Counted from the stretch's first letter, positions 1 through 6,211 are shown. The stretch: 6,821 nt of DNA from Candidatus Woesearchaeota archaeon (GCA_013331125.1 DUGW01000195.1:318-7138), one strand, 5' to 3'. Translations and numbers: made by a program. Notes: generated by a model not told the origin, from the sequence alone.

Positions 1-186
1 ACATACATAGAGAAGACAAAAGAAGACCCGGAACAGCTCTACAGGTTCATAATACTCAATACGGCAAGGGTGCTACACGACAACCTGAAAGAAATCGGGA
101 AGATACCCCAGAAAAACATGGATGCTTTCAAGACGCTGCTGAATGACGAGAAGATGATACGCATACTGAAAGATCAATCTGTATAG
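1..186 (+). CDS. C-terminal part of an unrecognised protein (5' end outside window)
   Basis: An open frame runs from the first base of the window to a TAG stop at 184-186 and encodes the last 61 residues of a protein. The visible part is rich in Lys, Glu, Asp and Ile/Leu, looks wholly alpha-helical, and has no cysteines, no membrane segment and no motif I recognise (it begins TYIEKTKEDPEQ and ends RILKDQSV). Base use is purine-rich with ata and aag codons, like the large gene further along the same strand, which supports it being real coding. Its last 13 bases overlap the 3' end of the convergent minus-strand gene. No terminator-like T-run follows. A cytoplasmic protein is likely; the function cannot be told from this fragment. 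Confidence 0.7.
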   Translation, partial: TYIEKTKEDPEQLYRFIILNTARVLHDNLKEIGKIPQKNMDAFKTLLNDEKMIRILKDQSV

Positions 187-869
187 CAATACTCATTGGC
201 TGATGAAGTAGTGATACCATTGCTGCCATGACTGCCGTCACATCCTGAAGAATAATGGTCGCTGGCGTGACAACGCACGGCCTTGAATTCTGCATCTATG
301 ACATCGTGATGGTGCTTGGCCTGAAGACCCAGACTGCCTGACTCCTTCACCTCCTCAACCTCGAGATCATTCTTATGCCAGTAGATCGGACCAAGATCCT
401 CGATGTCCTCATCATTCTCACCATAAAGAAGTTCCCCACCACTGTTGAAGTGGTTACCGGCACAACAAGTATAAAGGTGGTCGGAAACCTCGCAGGTAAA
501 GCCTGCCAATTCATCAGTATTGATGTTTATCGGCACATAATGATCATCCGGAATCCCGCGGGTGAGAGCCTTAGTTTTCACAAAGTCCTGGAACTTGAAC
601 TGGAGGGTGACGCCGCGAGAGGAGACACAATCAGACCCGCCATGAGTGAAATGCAGATTGGTGATGACCATAGTATTACCGTCGTTGAAACCCACGCACC
701 TACCATCATCATCGATTTGAGACCTTTCCCAAATCTTTGTACTCCCAAGCACAGGAGTAGCAGAAAGGGCAAAAGAGAGCAAACCCATGTAGACAAGACC
801 TTTCTTAGCAGAGCTGCCAGACTCATCAAGAAAAAAATCAGCCAGCCTCTTCTTCAGTTCAGGCAACAC
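174..869 (-). CDS. Membrane-anchored or secreted cysteine-rich protein, family not recognised
   Basis: Predicted protein of 231 residues if translation begins at the GTG at 867-869. That start has a perfect GGAGGTG ribosome-binding site 8 nt upstream and overlaps the preceding gene's stop by 11 nt. ATG codons at 908 and 911 would add 13-14 residues, but their purine tract (AGAGG) abuts the start and they overlap the upstream gene by 50 nt or more. From the GTG, a short charged N-terminus (ELKKRLADFF) is followed by one hydrophobic segment at about residues 24-42, which could be an anchor or a signal peptide. The remaining ~185 residues have eight cysteines (58, 81, 126, 135, 136, 200, 210, 228), an acidic stretch near 150-175, a HHH at 186-188 and a Gly/Ser-rich tail. 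The even cysteine count outside the hydrophobic segment suggests disulfides in an extracellular domain (inference). I know no family match. It is the second gene of a two-gene operon. Confidence 0.72.
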   Translation of the reverse strand: MLPELKKRLADFFLDESGSSAKKGLVYMGLLSFALSATPVLGSTKIWERSQIDDDGRCVGFNDGNTMVITNLHFTHGGSDCVSSRGVTLQFKFQDFVKTKALTRGIPDDHYVPININTDELAGFTCEVSDHLYTCCAGNHFNSGGELLYGENDEDIEDLGPIYWHKNDLEVEEVKESGSLGLQAKHHHDVIDAEFKAVRCHASDHYSSGCDGSHGSNGITTSSANEYCYTD

Positions 870-1977
870 CTGAAATACACCTCCAATAAGCAAAATCCAA
901 TCCTTCATCATCCTCTGACTGGCGACTATAAAAATGTTTGTATAGTCTTGCAAAATCGGATAGGTAACCAACAGAGGAGCCTTGAGCATAATCAAGAACC
1001 TGCCTGCAAGTAAAACCTTTCTTCCACACCAGGTCCTGAGAAAGATCATAGAAACACATCAACTTCTGGAAATCCTGAAGGGTCTGGCCGGGAGAAACCC
1101 ATCCGACAGTTCCAGGAGTAAAATTCCTGGCAGCATAACTGGTCTCACAGAAAGGCACGACAGAATCCAGATCGTTTATGATCTCTTTATTACAATCGTA
1201 CCGTTCGGCTGCACCAGACATCAGATTGCAGATCTTTCTGTCAGAACGGTCAACAGCCACCATGAGAAGGCAGGAAGCGTTCTCTGACCCGTAGATGTCA
1301 CAGAAATCCGCATCCAGAGATGCCTTGTTCAGCGCATAGTATACATCCAAGCAGGAAACAGACCCGTCACAGAGGGAAGGGTCATTTCTAGATGAGAACT
1401 GGGCAACGACATCAGACTGGCACTGCTCCCTCAAAGCGCGAGATACTCTGCGACACTCGGCGAAATCCAGATCCTTCACTGCCTGATCAGAATAACATAC
1501 GTCACCAGGAAGACCCATGATTCGTTGGAAGAAGCAGTAGTCAGTCTCCCAGATACTACCTGTACAATAATAATACTTGTTATGGTCCTTTACATGCTTA
1601 CAAGCAGAGGTGTCGTTGGTCTTTGACGCGTAGAGAAGGACCTCATTATCAGACATACCTTCAAAAGTCACAATTTTCTCGACTTTCTGGACCTCTTCAA
1701 CATACTTGACTGTCTGGGTTATCTTGAAATAAGCGAAGACCGCTGCAGCGGCGATTATTAGGACAATGATAATACCATAGACAATCATATTGGTCTTAGG
1801 CTGCTTGCGGAGATGGGGCTTCACGCGGAAGACATACTCAGCAGCCTCTTCAATCGCTTCGATAGGATGACCAGCATCTGCCAATGCGCGCTTGACCTTC
1901 TTCAGGTCAACACCCTTCTCAAGATGCTGCTCAATATAAGAAATGACATTCTCATTAGGCTTCTTATTACCTGCCAT
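859..1977 (-). CDS. Single-pass membrane protein with N-terminal helical module and 16-cysteine outer domain
   Basis: Protein of 372 residues starting at the ATG at 1975-1977, which has an AGAGGT ribosome-binding site 4 nt upstream and a TATA box at a sensible distance. The open frame continues upstream to 2085, but that extension would run through both divergent promoters, so I reject it. Residues 8-50 form a small helical module with a KGVDLKKVKRALADAGHP core. From memory, similar modules sit at the N-terminus of hypothetical membrane proteins of DPANN archaea. After a basic stretch comes a transmembrane segment at about 64-84 (MIVYGIIIVLIIAAAAVFAY). The remaining ~288 residues contain 16 cysteines, often in DxC, SxC or YxC settings spaced about 8-25 residues apart, which suggests a repeated disulfide-stabilised helical domain outside the cell. 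The positive residues before the segment place the N-terminus in the cytoplasm. The next gene begins within its last codons, so the two are probably co-translated. No enzymatic motif is visible and the function is unknown. Confidence 0.85.
   Translation of the reverse strand: MAGNKKPNENVISYIEQHLEKGVDLKKVKRALADAGHPIEAIEEAAEYVFRVKPHLRKQPKTNMIVYGIIIVLIIAAAAVFAYFKITQTVKYVEEVQKVEKIVTFEGMSDNEVLLYASKTNDTSACKHVKDHNKYYYCTGSIWETDYCFFQRIMGLPGDVCYSDQAVKDLDFAECRRVSRALREQCQSDVVAQFSSRNDPSLCDGSVSCLDVYYALNKASLDADFCDIYGSENASCLLMVAVDRSDRKICNLMSGAAERYDCNKEIINDLDSVVPFCETSYAARNFTPGTVGWVSPGQTLQDFQKLMCFYDLSQDLVWKKGFTCRQVLDYAQGSSVGYLSDFARLYKHFYSRQSEDDEGLDFAYWRCISGVA
878..884 (-). promoter_or_regulatory. Ribosome-binding site GGAGGTG that decides the start of the second cysteine-rich gene
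   Basis: On the minus strand the sequence GGAGGTG lies 8 nt before a GTG codon at 867-869, inside the last codons of the upstream gene. It is a full-length match to the usual archaeal anti-Shine-Dalgarno consensus and the strongest such site I found in the window. It favours the GTG start over the upstream ATG codons at 908, 911 and 1049, and implies translational coupling of the two genes. Confidence 0.65.
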
Positions 1978-1981
1978 AGGG

Positions 1982-2027
1982 ACCTCTTTTTGATAGAAAG
2001 ACAACATATAAAGCGCATTTATAAAGG
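1982..2027 (-). promoter_or_regulatory. Promoter and ribosome-binding site of the cysteine-rich operon
   Basis: Reading the minus strand, CCTTTATAAATGCG at 2014-2027 carries a good archaeal TATA box (TTTATAAA at 2018-2025). Transcription would be expected near 1996, giving a leader of roughly 19 nt that contains AGAGGT at 1982-1987, 4 nt before the ATG. A second AT-rich element (CTTTATAT, 2005-2012) lies closer to the gene. It would put the transcript start at about the ribosome-binding site, so I consider it less likely. Confidence 0.55.
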
Positions 2028-2049
2028 TTTCTTTAAGATTGACAAAGAT

Positions 2050-2060
2050 ACTTAAATAAA
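2050..2060 (+). promoter_or_regulatory. TATA box for the radical SAM-glycosyltransferase gene; probable leaderless transcript
   Basis: The sequence ACTTAAATAAA contains a TATA-like CTTAAATA at 2051-2058, centred about 24-25 bp before the ATG at 2079. In archaea transcription begins about 25 bp downstream of the TATA box, so the mRNA would start at or next to the start codon. There is no convincing ribosome-binding site at normal spacing; an AAAGAG tract directly abuts the ATG. This fits leaderless initiation. Confidence 0.5.
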
Positions 2061-2078
2061 AAGAGCTTAAACAAAGAG

Positions 2079-4220
2079 ATGGCAAAAAGAGCAGAGATAA
2101 GTCTGGGAAGGTTATGCAACAACAACTGCGTATTCTGCCTGAAGGAAGAAGGTGAACCCGCAGTTGTGGAAAAAGAAATCATCTTCAGGCGTCTTGAGGA
2201 ATTCGAGAGAAACGGGATAACTGAAGTGCAGTTCACGGGCGGAGAACCAACAATAAGAAAAGACCTTTTCGATATAATCGACCACGCAAAAAGACTCGGA
2301 TTAAAAGTGCATCTGCAGACAAACGGACGGGCATTCTATTACAAGTCATTCGCGAAAAGGGTATGCGAACAGGGAGTGGAATCATTCCTGATCAGCCTAC
2401 ACGCACACACACCCGAACTATACGAAAGGCTGTGCGGAACAAAGGGTCATGAACAGGTGATAGTGGGCATAAGAAACCTTCTTGAGCTGAAACAGAATGT
2501 TGTGATCAATTGCGTATTGTCAAAAGACAACATAGGATACGCAGAAGAGATAGCAAAACATCATGCAAGACTCGGAGCTGAACACCTACAGTTCGGATGG
2601 GTAACACCGAAAGGGAGGGCGCTGAAGAACTTCGAAAGCGTGGTGCCAAAGTTTGATGAAAGCATCCATCACCTCCTGAAGGCGATCGACTGGCTAGATG
2701 AGAACCATAAAGGAACACTGAACATCCTAGGTATACCGCAATGCATACTCGGAAAAAGATCATTCTTCAAAGCAGAAGAGTATGAAGGACAGGTCATCCT
2801 CAAGAACGGCGAAGCCAAGGAAATAAACAGGGACGGCGCGCTGCAGAACAAGACAAAACCAGAAAAATGCAGAAAATGTGTTTATGATCAAAGATGCGAG
2901 GGCCTGTTCGCCGAATATGTGAAGAGACATGGAACAGAAGAAATCAGGCCGGCTGAAGAACCGCTGCTGAAAGTGCTGCTCGTCGCCGGTTATCACCCAG
3001 AGAAGGACACTGACGAAATACCAAATTACGGAGCAAACAGGGTGACAAACGAACTGTTACTGGCACTGGAAAAAAGCGAGATGATTGACAAAGTCGTCTA
3101 TATTGTCGGTGCTGACAGATACAGAAAGAAGAAGGAACTTCAGAACGGGCGGGTCAAGATGTGCCTTGACAGCATGACGCAAAGCGTGGCAAAAAAATAC
3201 GAAACAGACGTGGTCGCCTGCTATTGTATACTCAGACAATTCTCTGAGAGACTAAAAGATTTCGGGTTCAAGAAGATAATGCTGATACACTCGCAGGACG
3301 CGCCAGACATACTCGAGGTATACGGCAGATACATATTCGAATGGAACAAAAAGAACTCCTGGTGGATAAGCCCCAGCGAAGCCGGCAAAGAGATAGCGAT
3401 GAACATATTCCGCGAATTCGAGAGACACAAAGGGGGGAACTATGACCACAGGATCAAAGTCATACCTTGGGGTATAGGCCCCGTTGCAGAGAGAAAAAAA
3501 TCCCCTGACAAGATAAGACTCCTTTACCTGGGAAGGCTGGACAGAAGATACAAACTGGACATAATCCCGCTGATCAAGACATTCAGAGAACTGCAGAAAA
3601 AATACCCCGACATCGAACTACACCTAGCAGGAAAGATGGCCAAATGGGAAGAGAAAAACCTAGGAAGAGAACTCACAAAAGGGATAGGATACTACGGAGA
3701 GATAGCCGAGAAACACAAAATGGAATTCATAAGAAGACACGACATGCTGATATCGCCGGTGAACTCAATACAAGAGACGTTCGGGGTGACGCTGATAGAG
3801 GCGGCAAGCCAGGGACTCGACGCGATAGGGACAGACTGGACTGGATACAATGAGATACTGAAAGAGGAAAAGCTGATAAAAACCAAAAAAAGGACGCCAG
3901 ATGTTGGCCTGCCTGTAGGAAAGGAAAAATTCCCAGAGTTCTACGCTGTCGCAGAGAGGATACGAGAAGGAATAGAGATAGACTGGACAGACTGCCAGAA
4001 AAAACTCGAGAAAGCGATTGCTGACGCCAGGGATGGAAAAAGGCCCGACCCGCTGAAGCATGGAATAAAGAATTACCTGTGGAACAACATCGTGAAAGAA
4101 CATGAAAAATTATGGTTAATGAGAGACGATCAAAAAGAAGACAAGACAAGACCATACATCCCAGACCTGACCATCCCTGCCAGCCTGTTCTTCATCACAA
4201 CTCAGCACAGACGGGCATGA
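2079..4220 (+). CDS. Radical SAM enzyme fused to a GT4-type glycosyltransferase
   Basis: Single 713-residue open frame joining two enzymes. Residues 1 to about 240 are a radical SAM domain: the cluster motif is C13-x3-C17-x2-C20 and the SAM-binding GGEP motif is at 54-57 (FTGGEPT). A second cysteine motif, C264-x2-C267-x5-C273, is followed by a Gly-x-x-x-Tyr-like tail and RPAEEP at 290-295. This resembles the normal end of stand-alone radical SAM proteins with an auxiliary iron-sulfur site. The next residues (KVLLVAGYHP, from 298) begin a GT-B fold glycosyltransferase with its N-terminal Rossmann domain to about 470. The donor-binding half has GRLDRRYKLD at 485-494 (likely phosphate-binding Arg and Lys) and the GT4 EX7E signature E566-E574 (ETFGVTLIEA). 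The protein is cytoplasmic, with no signal or membrane segment. GT4 enzymes are retaining and use nucleotide-sugar donors; neither substrate can be assigned here. No start codon with a ribosome-binding site occurs at the junction, so this reads as a true fusion. Its last 26 bases overlap the convergent lipoprotein gene. Confidence 0.93.
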   Translation: MAKRAEISLGRLCNNNCVFCLKEEGEPAVVEKEIIFRRLEEFERNGITEVQFTGGEPTIRKDLFDIIDHAKRLGLKVHLQTNGRAFYYKSFAKRVCEQGVESFLISLHAHTPELYERLCGTKGHEQVIVGIRNLLELKQNVVINCVLSKDNIGYAEEIAKHHARLGAEHLQFGWVTPKGRALKNFESVVPKFDESIHHLLKAIDWLDENHKGTLNILGIPQCILGKRSFFKAEEYEGQVILKNGEAKEINRDGALQNKTKPEKCRKCVYDQRCEGLFAEYVKRHGTEEIRPAEEPLLKVLLVAGYHPEKDTDEIPNYGANRVTNELLLALEKSEMIDKVVYIVGADRYRKKKELQNGRVKMCLDSMTQSVAKKYETDVVACYCILRQFSERLKDFGFKKIMLIHSQDAPDILEVYGRYIFEWNKKNSWWISPSEAGKEIAMNIFREFERHKGGNYDHRIKVIPWGIGPVAERKKSPDKIRLLYLGRLDRRYKLDIIPLIKTFRELQKKYPDIELHLAGKMAKWEEKNLGRELTKGIGYYGEIAEKHKMEFIRRHDMLISPVNSIQETFGVTLIEAASQGLDAIGTDWTGYNEILKEEKLIKTKKRTPDVGLPVGKEKFPEFYAVAERIREGIEIDWTDCQKKLEKAIADARDGKRPDPLKHGIKNYLWNNIVKEHEKLWLMRDDQKEDKTRPYIPDLTIPASLFFITTQHRRA

Positions 4221-4548
4221 CATCTATACCAGACTCGCCCATCGGAAGCTCAAAAGAGAACTGGGCAGGCTTTGACGCGCCCGGCTCAAGAATGCCGAGA
4301 GAGCCCTTCTTCTTGAAACCCTCTGTCTCGTGATCGACAACCAAGAGGAGCTGACAGTCAAGGGAAAAAGGTTCCTGGTTCTTGACGATGAAAGAGAGCT
4401 TCGTCATCGTGTTGTTTGTCTTCTCATTCAAAACATCAGACTCTGAAAGGTTGTAGATGGCGACAGCATACTGCCTCTCCTGCTTCTGAGGGGCACAGGC
4501 CAGAAGAAAGATGAAAAGAACAAAAAGTGCGAATATGAAAAATCTCAT
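4195..4548 (-). CDS. Small predicted lipoprotein with an Ig-like beta-sandwich domain
   Basis: Protein of 117 residues. The N-terminus is a classic lipoprotein signal: Arg2, a very hydrophobic stretch at 3-17, and a lipobox ending Leu-Ala-Cys at 16-18 (FLLACAPQK), so Cys18 would be lipidated and the ~100-residue mature part would lie outside the membrane. The mature region is predicted to be mostly beta strands (TKLSFIVKNQEPFSLDC, ILEPGASKPAQFSFELP). That pattern is like the FxLyD/CARDB type of small beta-sandwich, but this is fold-level resemblance only. Cys65 and Cys114 could form a disulfide. It starts 15 nt after the Rpp30 stop, so both are probably on one mRNA. No good ribosome-binding site is present; GAGGT is 17 nt away, and the ATG sits in the loop of a small inverted repeat. 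The 3' end overlaps the convergent fusion gene by 26 bp. The role is unknown; a cell-surface binding protein is plausible. Confidence 0.8.
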   Translation of the reverse strand: MRFFIFALFVLFIFLLACAPQKQERQYAVAIYNLSESDVLNEKTNNTMTKLSFIVKNQEPFSLDCQLLLVVDHETEGFKKKGSLGILEPGASKPAQFSFELPMGESGIDVMPVCAEL

Positions 4549-4554
4549 AGATTT
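4540..4554. repeat. Perfect inverted repeat centred on the lipoprotein start codon
   Basis: Six-base arms AAATCT and AGATTT flank the start codon exactly (AAATCTCATAGATTT on the plus strand). In the mRNA the AUG would be the 3-nt loop of an AU-rich hairpin. The stem is weak and could be chance, but its position over a start codon lacking a good ribosome-binding site makes it worth noting. Confidence 0.4.
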
Positions 4555-4563
4555 GGGAGGGAA

Positions 4564-5187
4564 CTACCTCTTATTAATTGTTTCCAATCGTTTAAAAACA
4601 GAGCCCAGAGAAGAGGCGGCGTCGGAAGGGTGCATACCAAGGGCCTCAAAAAAAGAAGAAAGGTCCCGGGGTGAACGGAGATGATAAGGCTTCGCTGCAA
4701 AAGAGGCTATGCAGGCAGTAAAACCGAACTTGCGCGCAAAGATGATGTTCTGGGAAAGGCGACCCATAACGATTGAGCGGCGACGGCTCGACGAGGACAA
4801 GATGTCAGAGAAACTGAAACCTATGATGATATCGTTCTTCCTGGCGAGATCCGCGTGGATATGATTAAGGCCAGAAGCCCGATGATGGATGAAATCAGAA
4901 CGGCCAGAGAACTCAAGACCGAAAAGGATGTCAGGCTTCGACTGCTCAAGGACAAGACGGATCCTGGACTGGTCAGAAGGACAACGCATGACGGTGAGGT
5001 GCTGGCCCTTATACTTGCGAATCGTCTCTTCGGTGCAGAGGACTGCAGAAAAGAGCTTCAATGAGGTCTTGACCTGCGGAGGAGGCGTGGGCCTATCATA
5101 GACAAAGCAGAGCCCCTGAAGACCAAGACGCTCAGCAAGAGCTATGAATGCGTTCTCGTCGTTTTTGGGAAATACAAGATCAATCAT
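4564..5187 (-). CDS. rnp3: Ribonuclease P protein component 3 (archaeal Rpp30, p30 subunit)
   Basis: Protein of 207 residues, about the usual length of archaeal Rpp30. It is a PHP-like TIM-barrel subunit of RNase P, the ribonucleoprotein that removes 5' leaders from pre-tRNA; with Pop5 it supports the catalytic domain of the RNA. I recognise the family from the N-terminal IDLVFPKNDENAF with a following ALAERLGLQGL helix, the central SGLNHIHADLARKNDIIIGF (105-124) followed by SFSDIL (125-130), and the C-terminal AAKPYHLRSPRDLSSFFEAL region (164-183) ending in the usual LG. Rpp30 genes often sit near ribosomal, Pop5 or exosome genes; here the neighbours are a second radical SAM gene upstream and a lipoprotein downstream. 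The start at 5187 is the first ATG and lies about 25 bp after a TATA box, so a leaderless mRNA is likely. There is no ribosome-binding site. The call is from remembered family sequence, not a search. Confidence 0.85.
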   Translation of the reverse strand: MIDLVFPKNDENAFIALAERLGLQGLCFVYDRPTPPPQVKTSLKLFSAVLCTEETIRKYKGQHLTVMRCPSDQSRIRLVLEQSKPDILFGLEFSGRSDFIHHRASGLNHIHADLARKNDIIIGFSFSDILSSSSRRRSIVMGRLSQNIIFARKFGFTACIASFAAKPYHLRSPRDLSSFFEALGMHPSDAASSLGSVFKRLETINKR

Positions 5188-5207
5188 AGCAGAGGAGAAA
5201 GAAACCA

Positions 5208-5215
5208 GATTTATA
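5208..5215 (-). promoter_or_regulatory. TATA box of the Rpp30-lipoprotein operon; leaderless start likely
   Basis: On the minus strand, AGTAATATAAATCTGG includes ATATAAAT at 5208-5215, centred about 25 bp before the Rpp30 ATG at 5187. Transcription is therefore expected to begin essentially at the start codon. The 20 bases before the ATG (TTTCTTTCTCCTCTGCT side) are pyrimidine-rich and contain no ribosome-binding site, which agrees with leaderless translation. Confidence 0.6.
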
Positions 5216-5220
5216 TTACT

Positions 5221-5233
5221 GTCGCTAAGCGAC
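5221..5233. repeat. Short GC-rich palindrome between the radical SAM stop and the Rpp30 TATA box
   Basis: GTCGCTAAGCGAC is a perfect inverted repeat with 5-bp arms and a 3-nt loop. It begins 2 bases past the stop of the upstream radical SAM gene and ends 5 bp before the Rpp30 TATA box. It could be an operator next to the promoter or an mRNA 3'-end hairpin. No T-run follows it on the minus strand, so it is not a classical terminator. Chance cannot be excluded at this length. Confidence 0.45.
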
Positions 5234-5235
5234 CC

Positions 5236-6207
5236 TCAAATCTCTCCCTTAAATGGGAAAAATGGGTCCATGTCAAGCTGATCTGCGCAATGGCGACAGA
5301 GCCTGATAGAGGAAAGCTTCCCTTCAGCGTGGAGCTGCCTGAGCATCTGCATAGGCTTGCCATTCCAAACATCAACCAAAGACTCCCTGTTCAGGTCACC
5401 AAGGACGCAGAGACCATCATAATCATAACAACAGGGAACAACCCGCCCATCCCAAAGGACAGTCAAAGATGACCAGGGAAAAGAACAACGCCTTGCTGCC
5501 ACGGGTCTTGAGGAGCCAATGCTAAAAGAGTTTATCAAAGAGTCATCGCCGTTCCATCTGGAGAATGGTTTTATCTTCACAGAGTCGACGCCAAGAGAGA
5601 GCCATTTCCTCTTGAACTCATCCACGTTGCCTTCAGTCCCTTTCATCAGGATCATCTGGACCTTTATGTGTGGCTTTCGAAGACTGTTCTTCCTCTTATA
5701 ATCAACAAGCTTCAGGACATTCCTCTCAGCCAGAGCAAGATCTGCATTTGGTCCCCTGATGCCCTTGAACTGCGCATCGGACAATCCGTCTACCGAAACC
5801 TCAAGAAGCGACAAACCACCATCACAGACAGCCTTTATCCTATCGTCAGTCAACTCTCCAGGGTTGATCGACATGCCGACGACCAAACCCTTGCCTTTAA
5901 GGTATGAAAGGATGGGACCTAATTGCGGGTGAAGGAGAGACTCACCAAAATGGTGAAGACGAAAAGGACGGTAACAGCCACTCGCAGAGGTTATCGAAAC
6001 AAGCTCATCAACAATCTTCCTGAACAGGCCAAGAGAGATATATCCCACTTCTCTGGACATCTTCTTACGAGGACACATGACACAACTCATGGTGCAGGCA
6101 TTCGTAAGCTCAATCTGACAGATGCTGGGGGATGTCTGTGACTCTATGGCGCCTTCCTTGAACTCTGCAAGCTGCTTGAGAAACTCTGAATCGTGAGGGC
6201 CAGCCAT
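5236..6207 (-). CDS. Radical SAM protein with SPASM-like C-terminal iron-sulfur domain
   Basis: Protein of 323 residues. An N-terminal helical segment (~1-28) precedes the radical SAM barrel: cluster motif C38-x3-C42-x2-C45 in ELTNACTMSCVMCP, and HHFGESLLHP at 85-94, where most relatives have G-E-P (here Ser90 replaces the Pro). The C-terminal part has the SPASM-like arrangement: C241 in RRCSFPW, a strand ending in DGRVVPCC (C259, C260), LGDLNRESLVDVWNG at 269-283, and C304-x2-C307 near the end. These would hold one auxiliary 4Fe-4S cluster. SPASM radical SAM proteins modify peptides, proteins or small molecules through a 5'-deoxyadenosyl radical; the substrate here is unknown and no precursor peptide is seen nearby. 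It is cytoplasmic. It starts 4 bp after the DUF218 stop, so it is the last gene of a tight operon. There is only a weak purine tract (GATAAG) before the ATG. Confidence 0.9.
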   Translation of the reverse strand: MAGPHDSEFLKQLAEFKEGAIESQTSPSICQIELTNACTMSCVMCPRKKMSREVGYISLGLFRKIVDELVSITSASGCYRPFRLHHFGESLLHPQLGPILSYLKGKGLVVGMSINPGELTDDRIKAVCDGGLSLLEVSVDGLSDAQFKGIRGPNADLALAERNVLKLVDYKRKNSLRKPHIKVQMILMKGTEGNVDEFKRKWLSLGVDSVKIKPFSRWNGDDSLINSFSIGSSRPVAARRCSFPWSSLTVLWDGRVVPCCYDYDGLCVLGDLNRESLVDVWNGKPMQMLRQLHAEGKLSSIRLCRHCADQLDMDPFFPFKGEI

Positions 6208-6211
6208 CTTA

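Noticed and set aside
174..869. Archaeal type IV pilin-like signal (KKG before a hydrophobic stretch)
   Set aside because: The segment contains a proline, is short, and lacks the Glu usually found a few residues after the cleavage site in pilin-like proteins; an ordinary anchor or signal peptide fits better.
375..1013. Plus-strand open frame of 212 codons opposite the second cysteine-rich gene
   Set aside because: No ribosome-binding site or TATA box at its start, no recognisable domain, and it lies opposite a gene with a strong ribosome-binding site and operon placement. The minus frame has a hydrophobic segment and an ordered cysteine pattern.
887..1049. Frameshift joining the two cysteine-rich genes into one protein
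   Set aside because: The first frame ends in a normal stop next to a strong ribosome-binding site and start for the second, and each protein has its own N-terminal hydrophobic segment, so two separate genes fit better.
1978..2078. Small precursor-peptide gene for either radical SAM enzyme
   Set aside because: The only sizeable intergenic gap holds two TATA boxes and no short frame with a ribosome-binding site; no candidate peptide is visible elsewhere in the window.
1978..2085. N-terminal extension of the 16-cysteine protein (start at 2085) and a short 67-codon minus-strand frame at 2033-2236
   Set aside because: Both run through the divergent promoter region and its TATA boxes. The ATG at 1977 has its own ribosome-binding site, and the extension looks like translated AT-rich promoter DNA.
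3466..3484. Partly symmetric GGGGTATAGGCCCC-type sequence
   Set aside because: It lies inside the conserved coding part of the glycosyltransferase (IPWGIGP) and is imperfect, so it needs no separate explanation.
3727..4155. Minus-strand open frame of 142 codons rich in Leu, Ser and Phe
   Set aside because: It is antisense to the glycosyltransferase module; the composition is what purine-rich coding DNA gives when read backwards, and no start signals are present.
4112..4333. Plus-strand frame of 73 codons crossing the end of the fusion gene
   Set aside because: It overlaps two well-supported genes, has no ribosome-binding site, and shows no coherent protein features.
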